Shown here piece by piece: positions 34,653 through 46,700 of a stretch of DNA of 64,000 nucleotides (positions are counted from its first letter, which is position 1; the number at the start of each line of letters is the position of its first letter). Under the pieces are notes generated by a model. That model made no database searches and was not told the DNA's origin. It saw nothing but the letters and a program-made list of their open reading frames with translations. The DNA comes from Laguncularia racemosa. Lineage: Eukaryota > Streptophyta > Magnoliopsida > Myrtales > Combretaceae. Where the stretch lies: the NCBI GenBank assembly GCA_037954665.1, contig JBBMOL010000132.1, forward strand, positions 868,001 through 932,000. The letters are read 5' to 3'. The position numbers were made by a program, and so were the translations under genes.

Positions 34653-35032
34653 ATGTTTTATAATGACCTAAAGTTATTTTCCCCACAAATTATTCATGCA
34701 CTTCAATATAAGATCGCTAAAAAAAGAAAAAAAAAAGAGAAATTCAGATTAGGGATGGTAAAGAAATTTCTATTTCTAAGGGGAAGATCTGAGGCATTTT
34801 TGTTAGCAAACCTCTTTTCTATCAGATTTTTACTGTTTCAAGTTCTTAAGCCACTTTTCATCACTTGTCCAGACATAGAGTATTTTCTTATTCTCGTTTC
34901 ACTTTTTCTTGATTTTTTTTTGAAGAAATAAAAATTAATTAACCTAAAAACTACAACATAAAATTATTTCACCTAGCTGGAAAGAAGAAATAAAATTAAA
35001 ATTCATAAATTATTTTTCAGCACCTATTTAAC
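34653..35032. other. AT-rich stretch, nothing recognised
   Basis: There is an open frame here, but its translation is low in complexity and resembles nothing I know. No repeat ends were found. Confidence 0.4.
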
Positions 35033-35938
35033 ATAATTATGTCATATTTGCTCCCTTTTTCATTTGGGTAAATCAAATTCCTTCACTGTTTATAGCAGTA
35101 TGTAACCTATTTTGGTAAACACTTTGCCCTACCAAATTGGTAAATATTTGTAAGAGATTGGTTAGTTAACGCCTTAGATACTTATTATTATTTTCCCTTA
35201 AATTCAAATAACTTCTCTAAATTTTGATTTTGGTATAATTATACTCTTGAATTTTGAAATGTTAGTAATAATTCTTTTAAATCTTGATAAATTAATAAGT
35301 AACTCCTATAGGTCACAAATAGCCCCTCAAGTTTTGACATTGATACAAAATCACTCTCTTGAACATATTGAAGTTTATTTTAATACCTTCAAAGCTTTGG
35401 CCTAAGTGCTTTTTTTTTTAATCGAAAAAGTATATATCTTTTCTATTACTAATTTATTAAATTTTAAGATATTATTTTCAATATTTATATATTTAGATGG
35501 ATGTTAAAGTTTATGAGGTTATTTATAATTTTCTCTTTTTACTAGAAGAAGATTAGTGATTAAGGGAAAGAAAAACCTTTATACACTTATCAACACTCAA
35601 CACTGATTATATGCTTTACATAATAATAATAATAATAAACAAACTTCTTTACTTAGAAATTAACAAATGTTCAAAAGTATGGACTTATACAGTTCCATCA
35701 ACTCCATTCTATCATTTGATTTTAAGATTACAACAATAATTAATACAATAGAACTTTCAATAATTGGATGTTAAATAATCCCAATGATAGGATCATAGAT
35801 TAGTCAAATCATCATTAACCTCTTCTAAGATAAATAATGGCTAGTGATTCCAATATTCATTTGATTATACCAAAAGGTTTGGTATAATCTGGACTCACAT
35901 AGGCATACCAAACGGCCCATAAATTGCATATAAGTAGT
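35033..35938 (+). repeat. Duplicated unit X, copy 1, left half
   Basis: This AT-rich sequence is repeated nearly word for word at 41409-42227 and, more diverged, at 61720-62535. Landmarks are TAAACACTTTGCCCTACCAA, CCTATAGGTCACAAATAGC and ACATAATAATAATAATAA. It is interrupted at 35938 by copia 2 and continues at 40727. It is non-coding as far as I can see. Confidence 0.82.
35934..35938. repeat. Target-site duplication of copia 2, left (gtagt)
   Basis: gtagt stands before copia 2 and again at 40727-40731. The unoccupied copy of unit X (near 42225-42231) has a single such site, confirming the insertion. Confidence 0.85.
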
Positions 35939-36140
35939 TACTAAAAACTCAGAAACTATTTTGTGAGAATTTTCTTCTACCCTCATTCTCCTTCTTCGGC
36001 CAAAATATATACAAAAGATCTATATCCATTGATTCCTAAACTAACTCCTAAGAATATGCTTATACAATCAATTTACTTCCTAAATTAACTCCCATAAATT
36101 CTGTCTACCAAAAATACAAAGATTACAATAATACACAATA
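35939..36140 (-). repeat. copia 2 3' LTR
   Basis: On the plus strand it runs TACTAAAAAC ... ACACAATA, 202 bases. It matches 40481-40726 except for a 44-bp duplication there. Confidence 0.85.
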
Positions 36141-36171
36141 CACCCCCCCCCCCCCCCCCCCCCCCCCCCCC
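36141..36171 (-). other. copia 2 polypurine tract, 29-base G run
   Basis: Twenty-nine C on the plus strand (36143-36171) are a G homopolymer on the coding strand, directly after the last RNase H residues RKLGIRK and directly before the LTR. The length is unusual and may reflect slippage or assembly error. Confidence 0.72.
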
Positions 36172-36600
36172 TTTCGAATGCCCAACTTGCGAAGTAAGTA
36201 GTCATATTGTGGTGTACCAAATGCCTTGGTAAAAATATCTGCAAGTTGTTTATGTGACGGCACAAATTGCGAATGGATATCACCATTGAGGATTACATCA
36301 CGAACAAAGTGATAGTCCACTTCAATGTGCTTTGTTCGTTCATGAAATACCAAATTCCGAGAGTTTTGAAGGGCTGCTTGACTATCACAATGCAACATCA
36401 TGGGTGTAGTATGCAGCACGCCCATGCTAGACAAAATGCCCTTTAACCACTTCAACTCACAAGTACTTGCAGCCATAGAGCGATATTTCGCTTCAGCAGA
36501 AGAGTGAGACATTATATGCTTCTTTTTCATTTTCCAAGAAATAGGAGATACACCTAAAAAATCAACCAACTTGAAAGCAATCTCCTCGTCAACGGGCAAC
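36172..36600 (-). pseudogene. copia 2 RNase H, C-terminal part
   Basis: SWKMKKKHIMSHSSAEAKYR, MAASTCELKWLKGILSSMGV, LHCDSQAALQNSRN and HIEVDYHFVRD are standard copia RNase H motifs. They are followed by LADIFTKAFG and the terminal LLRKLGI. This part is open for about 150 codons and would degrade RNA in RNA/DNA hybrids if joined to RT. The upstream portion is broken by several stops. Confidence 0.85.
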
Positions 36601-37900
36601 CAGCCTAGTTTGTGTCACACCATCCCTGTAAACGCAGCTTGCACTTACTACTCAACAAGATACCTTGTCCTGGACTACGTTTTAGGTAACGAACCACCCG
36701 CAACGCAGCTTCCTAATGATCTTCTCACAATTGCTGCATAAATTGAGATAGAACATGAACGCTATATGAAAGCTCAGGCCGTGTGAAGCACAGATAAATC
36801 AATCGCCTAACTAAGCGACAATATGGCTTCAGATCAGTTAACAACTTGCTAGTTGAAAGTGCCTTGTAAGGGAACACTAGCAGGTCTAGCTCTTAATAAT
36901 CCAACTTCAAAAATAATGTGCAGTGCATATTTTCTTCAACACACAAAAAAAAATCCTTTAGGCCCACGTGCAACTTCAACACCAAGAAAATACTTCTAAG
37001 CTCCCAAATCTTTCATATGAAAACAGGTACTCAAATAATTTTTAAACCTCTGAATGGTAGCACTGTTGTTTCTAAAGACTATAAGATCATCTACATAAAC
37101 AAGAACGTTAAGTTGTACTTCACCAATTTTCATAAAAAAATAGAAAATAATCAGAATAAGACTATTGAAACCCGTAAGCATTCAAGGCAGTCGATAGCTT
37201 GGCAAACCAATATCATGGGGCTTATTTGAGCCCATAGAGTGTTTTTCGCAATTTGCAGACCTTACCTGGAGTTGAAATCTGAAAACCAGGGGGCAACTTC
37301 ATATAGAATACCTCTTGAAGATCTCCGTGGAGAAATCCATTATGTACATCCATCTGATGCACTTCCTAATTTTTCGCTATTGCCACTACTAAGAGCACTC
37401 AAATAGTAGTCATCTTGGCAACTGGGGAAAAAGTCTCAATGTAATCAATCCCCTCAACTTGATGATTCCTTAAAATCACGAGCCAAGCTTTGTAGCATTC
37501 CACGGTGCCATCAAAATTATATTTGATCTTGTATACTCATTTGCAGCCTAGAGCTTTCTTGTTGGGAGGCTGATTATCGATATCCCAAGTTTCATTATTT
37601 TCCAATGCCTGTATTTCTTGTTGCATTGTCTCCTGCCACCGTTTATCTTTCACAGCTTCAAAAAAAATTACTAGCTCATGTTCTGCATGTATTGCTGCAA
37701 GAAAAATATGATGTTGTAAAGAAAAATGGTTATAATTCACATAATGTGCAATGGGATAACCCATACCTAAGGAATGCCGTAGTGTGGATGTATGTGAGGA
37801 TGGACTCAATTTCTGGATCATATGAGTAACATAATCATGCAGCAACACTGAGGTTTGCTTCTGCCGATGTCCACGACCTAACAATTCCTTGTCACCAACC
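36601..37900 (-). pseudogene. copia 2 reverse transcriptase, broken
   Basis: From 37884 on the minus strand the sequence reads KDKRWQETMQQEIQALENNE, TWD and a degenerate GCKWVYK-like entry. YIETFSPVAKMTT, QMDVHNGFLHGDLQEV-like, KTLYGLK and finally VYVDDLIVFRNN near 37080-37110 follow. The Asp pair is intact, but frameshifts and stops (for example at Gln and Trp codons) split the domain into at least three pieces. Confidence 0.8.
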
Positions 37901-38149
37901 TGAACACCTTGTTCCTATGCCTGTTCCCTTTTTTGTTTCGATCCCTATTCTGGCACATTATCAACGTGCGCCCTCCCCTCCCCCACCTCGTTACCAAGCC
38001 ATCCACCTCTTGAAAGTCAATGTTAACCGCCTCAACACTAGACAACAGTTTTAAGGCATCTTTAGGAAATGAAGCAAATGGGTACTCTATCTTGAAAAAT
38101 TTAACATCGTGTGAAACAAAAAATTCATTTGTTTCTAAATCATACAACC
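37901..38149 (-). pseudogene. copia 2 linker between integrase and RT
   Basis: LYDLETNEFFVSHDVKFFK is the familiar copia segment after integrase, followed by a variable charged linker. It is open for 89 codons on the minus strand and belongs to the same polyprotein. Confidence 0.7.
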
Positions 38150-39025
38150 GCCATCCCTTCTTCCCATAAGGATAACCAACAAAAATACACCTTCTACTTC
38201 TACTATCAAATTTAGCTCTTGATCTCCCTTATTTATGAGCATAGCATAGTGACCCAAAAAATCATAGATGATCATACATAGGTTCTTGTCCATAAAGAAC
38301 ACTATAAGGAGTTTTTACATTCAAAATTGAGGAAGGTGTTCGATTTATTAAGTAACTAGCAATTAAAACACATTTATCCCAAAAATCAATGGGAAGACAT
38401 CCTTGAAAACGCAGAGCTCGGACCACATTTAATATGTGTTGATGTTTTCTTTCTACTCGCCCATTTTGTTGTAGTGTTCCAGGATATGATGTTTGAAAAA
38501 TAATACCATTTTCAAGAAAATAATTTTTCATGCAAGTGAATTCCATTCCATTATCACTTCTCATAATTTTTACTTGCTTTTTAAACTATTGTTCAACCAT
38601 AGAAAAAAAAATTTCATGGTTTCAGGCACTTCTTTCTTATCAACAAGTAAATATATCCACACACTTCTAGAGTAATCATCAACAATAGTAAAAAAATATG
38701 ATGCGCCACAAGAAGAAACGACTCTATAAGGACCCTACAAATCACAATGTATCAATTCAAACACATAAGAAGATCTAAAATCATTGAGAGGAAATTTTTC
38801 TCTAGTCTGTTTTGCTCTTTGACAGACATCACGGTATTTATTCAAACTACTATTCTTAATAGAACCTACAACTAGAACTAACTCGATAACTTTCATAGAC
38901 GGATGACCTAGACGCTGGTGCCAAAGATCTAAAGAACCCACCTTGTTAGCCTTCATAGCTTTAATTCGCTGCATGCCCCTGAAGTAATAGAGTCCATCTC
39001 GATGTTCACCTGCACTAATCAGCAT
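38150..39025 (-). pseudogene. copia 2 GAG-pre-integrase and integrase, broken
   Basis: LDLWHQRLGHPSMKVIELV (38735-39025) is the GAG-pre-integrase zinc region. The catalytic core includes RSDNGMEFTC (second Asp) and QQNGRVERKHQHILNV (Glu) at 38262-38564, with NRTPSSILNVKTPYSVLYG after it. A stretch between the two is broken. The enzyme would insert the element cDNA. Confidence 0.83.
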
Positions 39026-39029
39026 CTTC

Positions 39030-39514
39030 GAAGTGTGGTCCTACATCACACAAATATTATTAGTGAATTTAACAATACAATTGGAGTGGTCTATGAGTTG
39101 TGACACAGAAACTAAGCTGCATGTCAATCTAGGCACATATAGAACATTTTTAGGGAAAAAGTCTCCGTCAAGGGTGATTGACCCTTCTTTAGTAGCAATA
39201 GCATTGCTCCCATTCGGCAACCCCACAAGACACTGCAAAATTTCCCGTAAGTCATACTAGTCACTCAAATTCCCTGTCATATGGTTCGACACTCTCGTGT
39301 CAATTATCCAAGACATATGCTTACCAGTCATCTTTTCAGTTGCGGAAGTTTTCTGATTATTTAATAATTTTAGAAGAGCCTCCCACTGCTCGTTGCTCAA
39401 ACCAAGTGATCCCGCTCCATCTCCTTCTGGACCTCCTCCAACAATCTGAGCGGCGTTGGCTCGCACTAAACCACATCCCTGACCTGCTCCCTGTCCTATT
39501 CTTTGTTGTGACAT
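39030..39514 (-). pseudogene. copia 2 protease, active site changed
   Basis: The region reads SWIIDTRVSNHMTG near 39275-39315, where copia proteases have D-S/T-G. The Gly is Arg here, which should abolish activity. The flap part LYVPRLTCSLVSVSQLIDHS follows. A stop and frame change separate the two halves near 39240-39260. Confidence 0.8.
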
Positions 39515-39517
39515 TTG

Positions 39518-40437
39518 TTATCCTTTGTTGCGTCCTCTACTCTTCCTTTCATTACGAGGCATGTTGCCCCACCATTCTAGACATCCAATTAGAGCGAAAC
39601 AGCTATCGGCCTCATGGCCTATACGTTTGCAATGGGAATACACCATGTTTTTATATGTCTTGTCTTCTCGATTGCGAATTGCAAAGGCCATCACTTCCCC
39701 ACGTTCATCTTTCCCTCGAGAGATAGCTTTCACCCGTTCCTCTTAAATGAGGATCAAGTATACTTTGTTCAAATTCGGCAATGGATCTTGAGCCAATATA
39801 TTGAAACGAACAATCACATACATCGTTTCATCTAATCCCATGAGAAAAGTGTGCACCCTTTCTTCTTCTCGTCTCTTCTCCAAAACAGCTTCAAGATTAC
39901 AAATGCATCTTCTACACTTGCACTTCAATAACTACTCATAGTTAGCTAGTTCGTCCTACAATTGCTTGAGTTTGCCATATTTATTTACAATACTCATTCC
40001 CTTTTGTTTGCTCTCGGCAATATTTGACTTTAGTTAATGAATTCTAGATCCATTGACTAATAAGAAGTGCCCCCGCATATCATTCCAGAGATCTTGTGCA
40101 ATCTCTACATGTGAGATTGTTGATCGAAGATTAGGCTTGATGGCGTTTCGAATCCAAGACACCAATAGCGAGTTGATTGTCCACCAGTCTTCAAGGTACG
40201 TGGAATTTTCATTAGGTCTCATGATCGTTCCATTAACAAAACTGAATTTCGTCCTCGCTCTCAAGGCCTTCTCAATGAACGAAACCATTCATCATAGTTT
40301 TTTGCCTTCAATTGGACCTAAGTAATTAAAATAACAGGATTATCAAGCGAAGTGATGTCATATGGCGAGATGGTTTTTTGTTGAGAAGTTCCATCATCGC
40401 TAGTAGTCAGCTTTCCTGCATTTGATTTTTCGGCTAT
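39518..40437 (-). pseudogene. copia 2 gag, broken
   Basis: Copia Gag motifs are visible: KNYDEWF, ALRARTKFSFVNGTI, LVSWIRNAIKPNLRSTISHV, AQDLWNDMRGHF, LMGLDETMYVIVR and a zinc knuckle CKRIGHEADSC. The first Cys of the knuckle is Tyr here. The likely start codon is now ATA (40437-40435). A frameshift follows KNYDEW near 40290, and stops occur elsewhere. Confidence 0.78.
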
Positions 40438-40468
40438 GGTTCAAAGGATCACGTTATGATTTGCTATG

Positions 40469-40480
40469 GCTCTGATAACA
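40469..40480 (-). other. copia 2 primer binding site
   Basis: TGTTATCAGAGC on the minus strand directly adjoins the LTR and differs by one base from the common initiator-Met site TGGTATCAGAGC. Confidence 0.78.
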
Positions 40481-40726
40481 TACTAAAAACTCAGAAACTA
40501 TTATGTGAGAATTTTCTTTTGCCTTCATTCTCCTCCTTTGGTCAAAAAATATACAAAAGATCTATATCCATTGCTTCCTAAACTATCTCTTAGGAATATG
40601 CTAATACAATCAATTTACTTCCTAAATTAACTCCCATAAATTCTATCTATCAAAAATACAAATATTACAGTAATACACAATAAATTCTATCTACAAAAAA
40701 TACAAAGATTACAATAATATGCAATA
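40481..40726 (-). repeat. copia 2 5' LTR with 44-bp internal duplication
   Basis: It matches 35939-36140 but has a 44-bp tandem copy of the segment AATTCTATCTA...CAATA (about 40638-40726), which accounts for 246 against 202 bases. Confidence 0.83.
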
Positions 40727-41408
40727 GTAGTGCAATCAAATAGGTATAACTACTTTGTCGACCGAACTCTTGGCCCTATCTCCTTATCATCTTAGAACTG
40801 ATTGAGTCTCTAAACTAAGGAGGATGAGTTTGATTAGCACTAAAACTCAGAATGTTGGATTATTCAATCATTCTGTAGCTATTATCTAATTGTTGAAATT
40901 TCCATTATATTAATTTATACGGTTATCATTTCATATAGCGAGGTGATGATCTGTACATCAAATACTTCAAAAAAATTATAATTGCACCAAAGAATTTACT
41001 CTCAAGAGTTTTAGTAATAATATCAGGCATTTCTGTTTGTTTATAAATAATTACATCACATGACATGAGTTCTTTTAAATATGTTTTTGCAAGATCGAAA
41101 TTATAATTGAACCATTTAAATTTAATATTTAGAATTTTATATTTATACTATAGTTGATAAATACCCTCAAATGATTTACGACCCCTATAAAGTGGGCATA
41201 AATCATAATCTCTCAAATTATGATTTTTTCAAGGAAAAAAATATAAATTTTGAATTGACAGAGGATAGTATTAGTTTCTTATAGCTGCATTTCGTCTTAA
41301 AAAAAACACTTCACATCTTCATTATTTTAAGATACAAGAATCATATAGATGCATGTAAGCAATTATATTTCATTATAGTGAAAGAAAGGATCCTTAGATA
41401 CTTTCTAA
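40727..41408 (+). repeat. Duplicated unit X, copy 1, right half
   Basis: This continues unit X after copia 2. Landmarks shared with copy 2 are GGTATAACTACTTTGT, GGAATGTTGGATTATTC-like words, TGACATGAGTTCTTTTAAAT and CTTATAGCTGCATTTCG. It ends with AGGAAAGGATCC-like sequence at about 41400, where copy 2 begins. Confidence 0.8.
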
Positions 41409-43178
41409 GGATATTTTGGTAAACACTTTACCCTACCAAATTGGTAAATATTTGTAAGAGATTGGTTAGCTAATGCTTTAGATACTTATTATTATTATTT
41501 TTCCTTAAATTCAAATAACTTCTCTAAATTTTGATTTTAGTATAATTATACTCTTGAATTTTGAAGTGTAAGTAATAATTCTTTTAAATCTTGATAAATT
41601 AATAAGTCAATCCTATAGGTCACAAATAACCCCCCTCAAGTTTTGACAATGATACAAAATCACTCTCTTGAACTTATTGAAGTATTTATTTTAATATCTT
41701 CAAAACTTTGGCCTAAGTGTTTTTTTTTTTAACCGAAAAAATATATATCTTTTCTGTTACTAACTTATTAAAGTTTAAGATATTATTTGTAATATTTAAA
41801 TATTTATATATTTGCATGAATGTTAAAGTTTATGAGGTTATTTATAATTTTCTCTTTCTTTTTACTAGAAGAAGATTAATAATTAAAGGAAAGAAAAAGC
41901 TTTATACACTTATCAACACTCAACACTGATTATATGCTTTACATAATAATAATAAAACAAACTTCTTTACTTAGAAATTAACAAATGTTCTAAAGTATGG
42001 ACTTATACAGTTCCATCAACTCCATTCTATCATTTGATTTTAAGATTACAACAATAATTAATACAATAGAGCTTTCAATAATTGGATGTTAAATAATCCC
42101 AACGATGGATCATAGAGTAATCAAACCATCATTAACCTCTTCCAAAATAAATGATTGCCAGTGATTCCAATATTCATTATAATTTGGACTCGCATAGGCA
42201 TACCAAACGGCCAATAAACTGCATATAAATAGTGCAATTAAATAGGTATAACTACTTTGTGGACTGAACTCTCGGCCCTGTCTCCTTATCATCTTGGAAC
42301 TGATCGAGGCTCTAAGCTAAGGAGGACGAGCTCGGTTAGCACTAAAACTCGGAATGTTGGATTATTCAATCATTCTGTCAGCTATTATCTAATTGTTGAA
42401 ATTTCCACTATATTAATTTATCAAATACTTCAGAAAAATTATAATTGCATCAAAGAATTTACTCTTAACAGTTTTAATAATAATATCAAGCATTTCTGTT
42501 TGTTTATAAATAATTACATCACATGACATGAGTTCTTTTAAATATGTTTTTGCAAGATCAAAATTATAATTTAACCAATTAAATTTAATATTTAGAATTT
42601 TATATTATACTACAATTGATAAATACTCTCAAATGATTTACGGCCCCTAAGAAGTGGGCATAAATCATAATCTCTCAAATTAAATAGATTATTTGCCTGA
42701 AATGAAGAGTATATTTTCGAATATATATTTAAGAAAATAATAATAATAGCCAATCCATAGTATCATCTATATATATATATACCACATAGAAGTAGAGATG
42801 TAGATTATTCGCCTGAAATGAAAAGTATTTTTTCGATACGAGTTAGAATATATATTTAAGAAAATAATAATAATAGCCAATTCATAGTATCATCTCTACT
42901 TCTATGTAGCATATATATATGACATAAATAAGTCATGACATGTATTAGATATCTTTTATATTATTAAGCAATATTTGATTTCATATATTTAATATATGAT
43001 TTTTTCAAGGAAAAATATATAAATTTTGAATTGATAGAGGATAGTATTAGTTTCTTATAGCTGCATTTCGGCTTAAAATTAACACTTCACATCTTCATTA
43101 TTTTAAGATACAAGAATCATAGAGATGCGTGTAAGCAATCATATTTTATTATAGTGAAGGAAAGGATTCATACGGTAC
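41409..43178 (+). repeat. Duplicated unit X, copy 2
   Basis: This tandem copy of unit X has no copia insertion but contains an extra block at 42683-42990 that is absent from copy 1. It ends about 400 bases before the TATA box of the CYP72A gene, so it forms the distal upstream region of that gene. Confidence 0.8.
42683..42990 (+). repeat. Extra block in unit X copy 2: direct repeats and 17-bp inverted repeat
   Basis: Two copies of a roughly 85-95-bp sequence (GCCTGAAATGAA ... ATAATAATAGCCAAT) lie about 113 bases apart. ACATAGAAGTAGAGATG (42784-42800) is exactly inverted at 42891-42907, enclosing the second copy. This suggests a small foldback or MITE-like insertion that later duplicated. Confidence 0.65.
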
Positions 43179-43578
43179 GTGCTTTTAAATTAACACAAAT
43201 CTAATGGGTACGATAGGAAAAATCCTCGCCGTTTAAAACGCATGGACATTCAAAGAAATTTAAAATATTCCTCTACTGTATTTATTACCTAAGAGTACTA
43301 ACATGGACCGTGATAGTCTTTAAAAACATCGTTAGTACAACCAACCGTTGACCTATATATATTTATTGTATCTAGTAGTATTAGGAAAATGGCCATGCTC
43401 TTTAATATTATTATATTATTATTATTTAAAATGCTAAGCTTTTTTTTTTTTAAAAAAAAAACTATTTAAGAACTTAAACGCCTGCACTCTAGTAATATAA
43501 AAACTAATCTATCAACAAATCCCCTTCCTCCGACGTTGTAATGTGATAAGACGTTCGCAATGTCAACGTATGAACTCA

Positions 43579-43588
43579 TATAAAATAA
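43579..43588 (+). promoter_or_regulatory. Possible TATA box of the CYP72A gene
   Basis: TATAAAATAA lies about 170 bases before the start codon, in a reasonable place for a plant promoter with a 5' leader of about 130 bases. No other evidence supports it. Confidence 0.4.
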
Positions 43589-43749
43589 ATGAATGAAGTT
43601 TTATACGAGGGGTACATTTGTAATTTTACCAAAAAAGGAAATAAAAGATTATCTCCACACTCCATAGTGCATGTATAAGTGCTTCGCGTGTGTTTTTCCC
43701 GGTACGAAGGAATTAGAAAAGAAAAGAGAAGCAGTCGAAAGAGAGCAAC

Positions 43750-46700
43750 ATGATATTCTTAATTTCAGTTAGTCTCTCTGTCCTCTCTGTATTCATCCTT
43801 GTTTATGTGTGGAAAGTGTTCAACCTGGTGTGGCTGAAACCAAAGAAGCTGGAGAGATGCCTGAGACAGCAAGGACTCGCCGGAACCCCATACCGGCTTT
43901 TGATCGGAGACACAATGGAAACTGCCAAAATGACCAAACAAGCGCAATCTCAACCTATGTCGGAGCTTTCAAATGATATTGCTCCTCGCATCTTGCCTTT
44001 CCTTCACCAGTCCATCAAACAATACGGTATTATTGCCTTCTCGCATTTTGACCTTCAATTCAAAGCCTATGCAAGGTTGAATTTGACGACTCAGAAAAAA
44101 AATATGTAGTCTCTAGATTTGTCCATAGATTTTTTTCTTTTGTCCCGAAAGACAGAATTTTATTATGATATATTCTTTTATATGATTACATCCACGACTA
44201 AGCGCTGTATATATGTATTATATTTTTATAAGAACATCCGAGAAATATACATTAATTGATTTCCATAACAAGTGCCATGGAAATAAATTTATTATATAAA
44301 AATAAATTCCATGAAACTACTAACTATATATATTATGTTGGACGATTTTCAGCATGAATCTATGAATTCTATATGTAAAAACTCGTTAGATTTATTCAAT
44401 ACCAAATATATATACATTGATTACATATTTTTTGGAAAAAAAAAATAAATGCATACAAAAGGTTAAAGTTTTATAATGAATAAAAATTGTAGGAAAATGT
44501 TCATATACCTGGATGGGGCCTATGCCTGCTGTAAGCATAATGGAGCCGGAAATGATAAAAGAAATATTGTCAAAGGTGGAGTTTGAGAAGCCATACCTGA
44601 AGGGACTCAGCGACCTGATAGTTTCCGGGCTGATCATTGCTCAAGGACAGAAATGGGCCAAAAACAGAAAAATTCTTAACCCTGCTTTTCATATGGAGAA
44701 ATTGAAGGTAATTGATTTGTTTTGTATACCATGTGAATGTGACGCCCTCATTTTGTTTGCCATTATAAATCAGTGAACCGTGCTCTTATTTTTAACACTT
44801 TATTTACCTATGTATTATATTTTATTTGTTACTATTAATCTGTGAACATGTCATAACTTCTTAGTAATCTATAAAATAATTAATTTAATAAAATAATATT
44901 ATTACTAAGGCAAGTTTGATTTCCTCTCACCTGTTGTCATCACTGAAAAAAATAAAATAATATTATTTAATATATTCATTTAATAATATAACAACAAAAT
45001 TATAAAAAAAGGAAAGATCACATAGAAAACACACACACAAGCTAAAGGGTTAGCTGCTTCATGACTTTAGGATGATGGCTAAGGCCATTTTAGCTTCATG
45101 GGTCATGACCTAGCCTTTAAGGTGGGACCATCCATCTACCACCTTTAAAATTAAAAAAAAAAGAAAAGTTAATAAATATTTGATAATTCACGATTAGATT
45201 ACGTAACCATATTATGATCTCTATGCTTTTTTCAATCAAAATTCTTAAAAAAAAAAAAATTAAAAGGGCATCACATCACCCTAATAGGATAGTGGTTTGC
45301 ATGACCTAGCTATAATAGTAAATCAAGATCGTAGCTCACCAAGCTAAAATGGCCTTTGTGCAATTGCTAATAGGTGCTAGCTAGTTAGGGCCTTAGGGTC
45401 TTTTCTTTCCTTATCACTTCTCTTTTTATTTTTGGTAAATTTTATTTTTTATTATAGTATTCAATTTAATATATTTAATAATATTATTTAATTAAACTAA
45501 TTATTGTGGATAAATTAGAAATTGATACATGTCTATTGATTAACACTGATAGATAGAGATAAAGATAGATATGCAAAATGTTAAAAATGAAATATAGATA
45601 TCTAATGTAACAAAAGATGAAAACAAAAGTACAAATTGAAAATTTCCCTAATTATTTCATGTCAATTCTCATTTTGTCATAATTATTTATAGTACTAGAT
45701 GTAATGGTTCGTGGATAAATAATAGGATTTGGATACCTTAAAATACTTTAGGTAAAGTTATAAGATAATTAATCATTAAGATTGACGAAAGAAGATGACG
45801 TCATGATAATATTACAAATTATTTAAAAAATCTAAAATATTTAAACAATTGAATTTCATAACTTTAAGTAGCTCCTAAATAACACTAAATAAATGTGTTG
45901 TTTGGTTCATCTAATTGAATAAGTAATACAATTGAATAAAAAGTAACAAATAAATGTAACCCAAGCCATGGCTTAGAACAATTTACTTGCCCTATCTAAC
46001 CACCACCTTATTAAACCCTGCAAAATACTACCTAATTGAGCCATGAATTGCAACATGAACCTACCTAGAATGAGGCTATGCCCACGAGCTCGCAACACGA
46101 TGGGTTCACTAGAGATGAACTTAGGTGGGTTCTCTTGGATGGGAGAGTGAACCAAGGGTTTTACTAGATATGTGAACCTACTTGGGTTTGTATTGATTCA
46201 TGAATGTGAATTTGAGGGTTTTCCAAGTCATAATGATTTGCATTTTTTTTTCTTTTTTTGTCAGTATTTTCTACTCTAATAAACATTGCCATCAACCATC
46301 TATTACTTGGATTGAAATGTTCTTGGTAGCTGCAATGAGTGCAAAAATTGTTGAACAATAATATTGTACAATTTAGGTTAACAAAATTATCAAAAAGAGT
46401 TTTGACAAATGTTTTCTTCTAAACAAGCATGGTCTAAATTTTCATTAATTAGCAGTAGATTACAAAAACCATAACCTAGGATTCAAACTCTAAGACTATA
46501 TGATTCAAAATCTAAGACTATATTTCATAATCAAATTAAATGTCCTCATTAATTTTTTTTTTCTATTAACAATGATACACTAGCACGTTGCATGCGTGTC
46601 ATGTACGAGTTGCGAAGAGATGATGAATAAATGGAAGGCATTGCTACTGGAAAAGGAGTCATGTGAGGTGAATGTATGGGAGTATATCAATAGTTTAACA

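Larger units (their letters stand above)
35939..40726 (-). mobile_element. Ty1/copia element 2, structurally complete
   Basis: This 4.8-kb copia element lies on the minus strand. From right to left it has a 5' LTR, a primer binding site, gag, protease, integrase, RT, RNase H, a G-rich polypurine tract and a 3' LTR. Exact 5-bp duplications flank it and a paralogous empty site exists. The LTR ends read TA...TA rather than TG...CA. Every gene has stops or shifts, so it is inactive. Confidence 0.9.

Noticed and set aside
36123..36286. Poly-Gly peptide at the end of the copia 2 RNase H frame as a functional tail
   Set aside because: It is the translation of the G-run polypurine tract past the conserved end of the protein.
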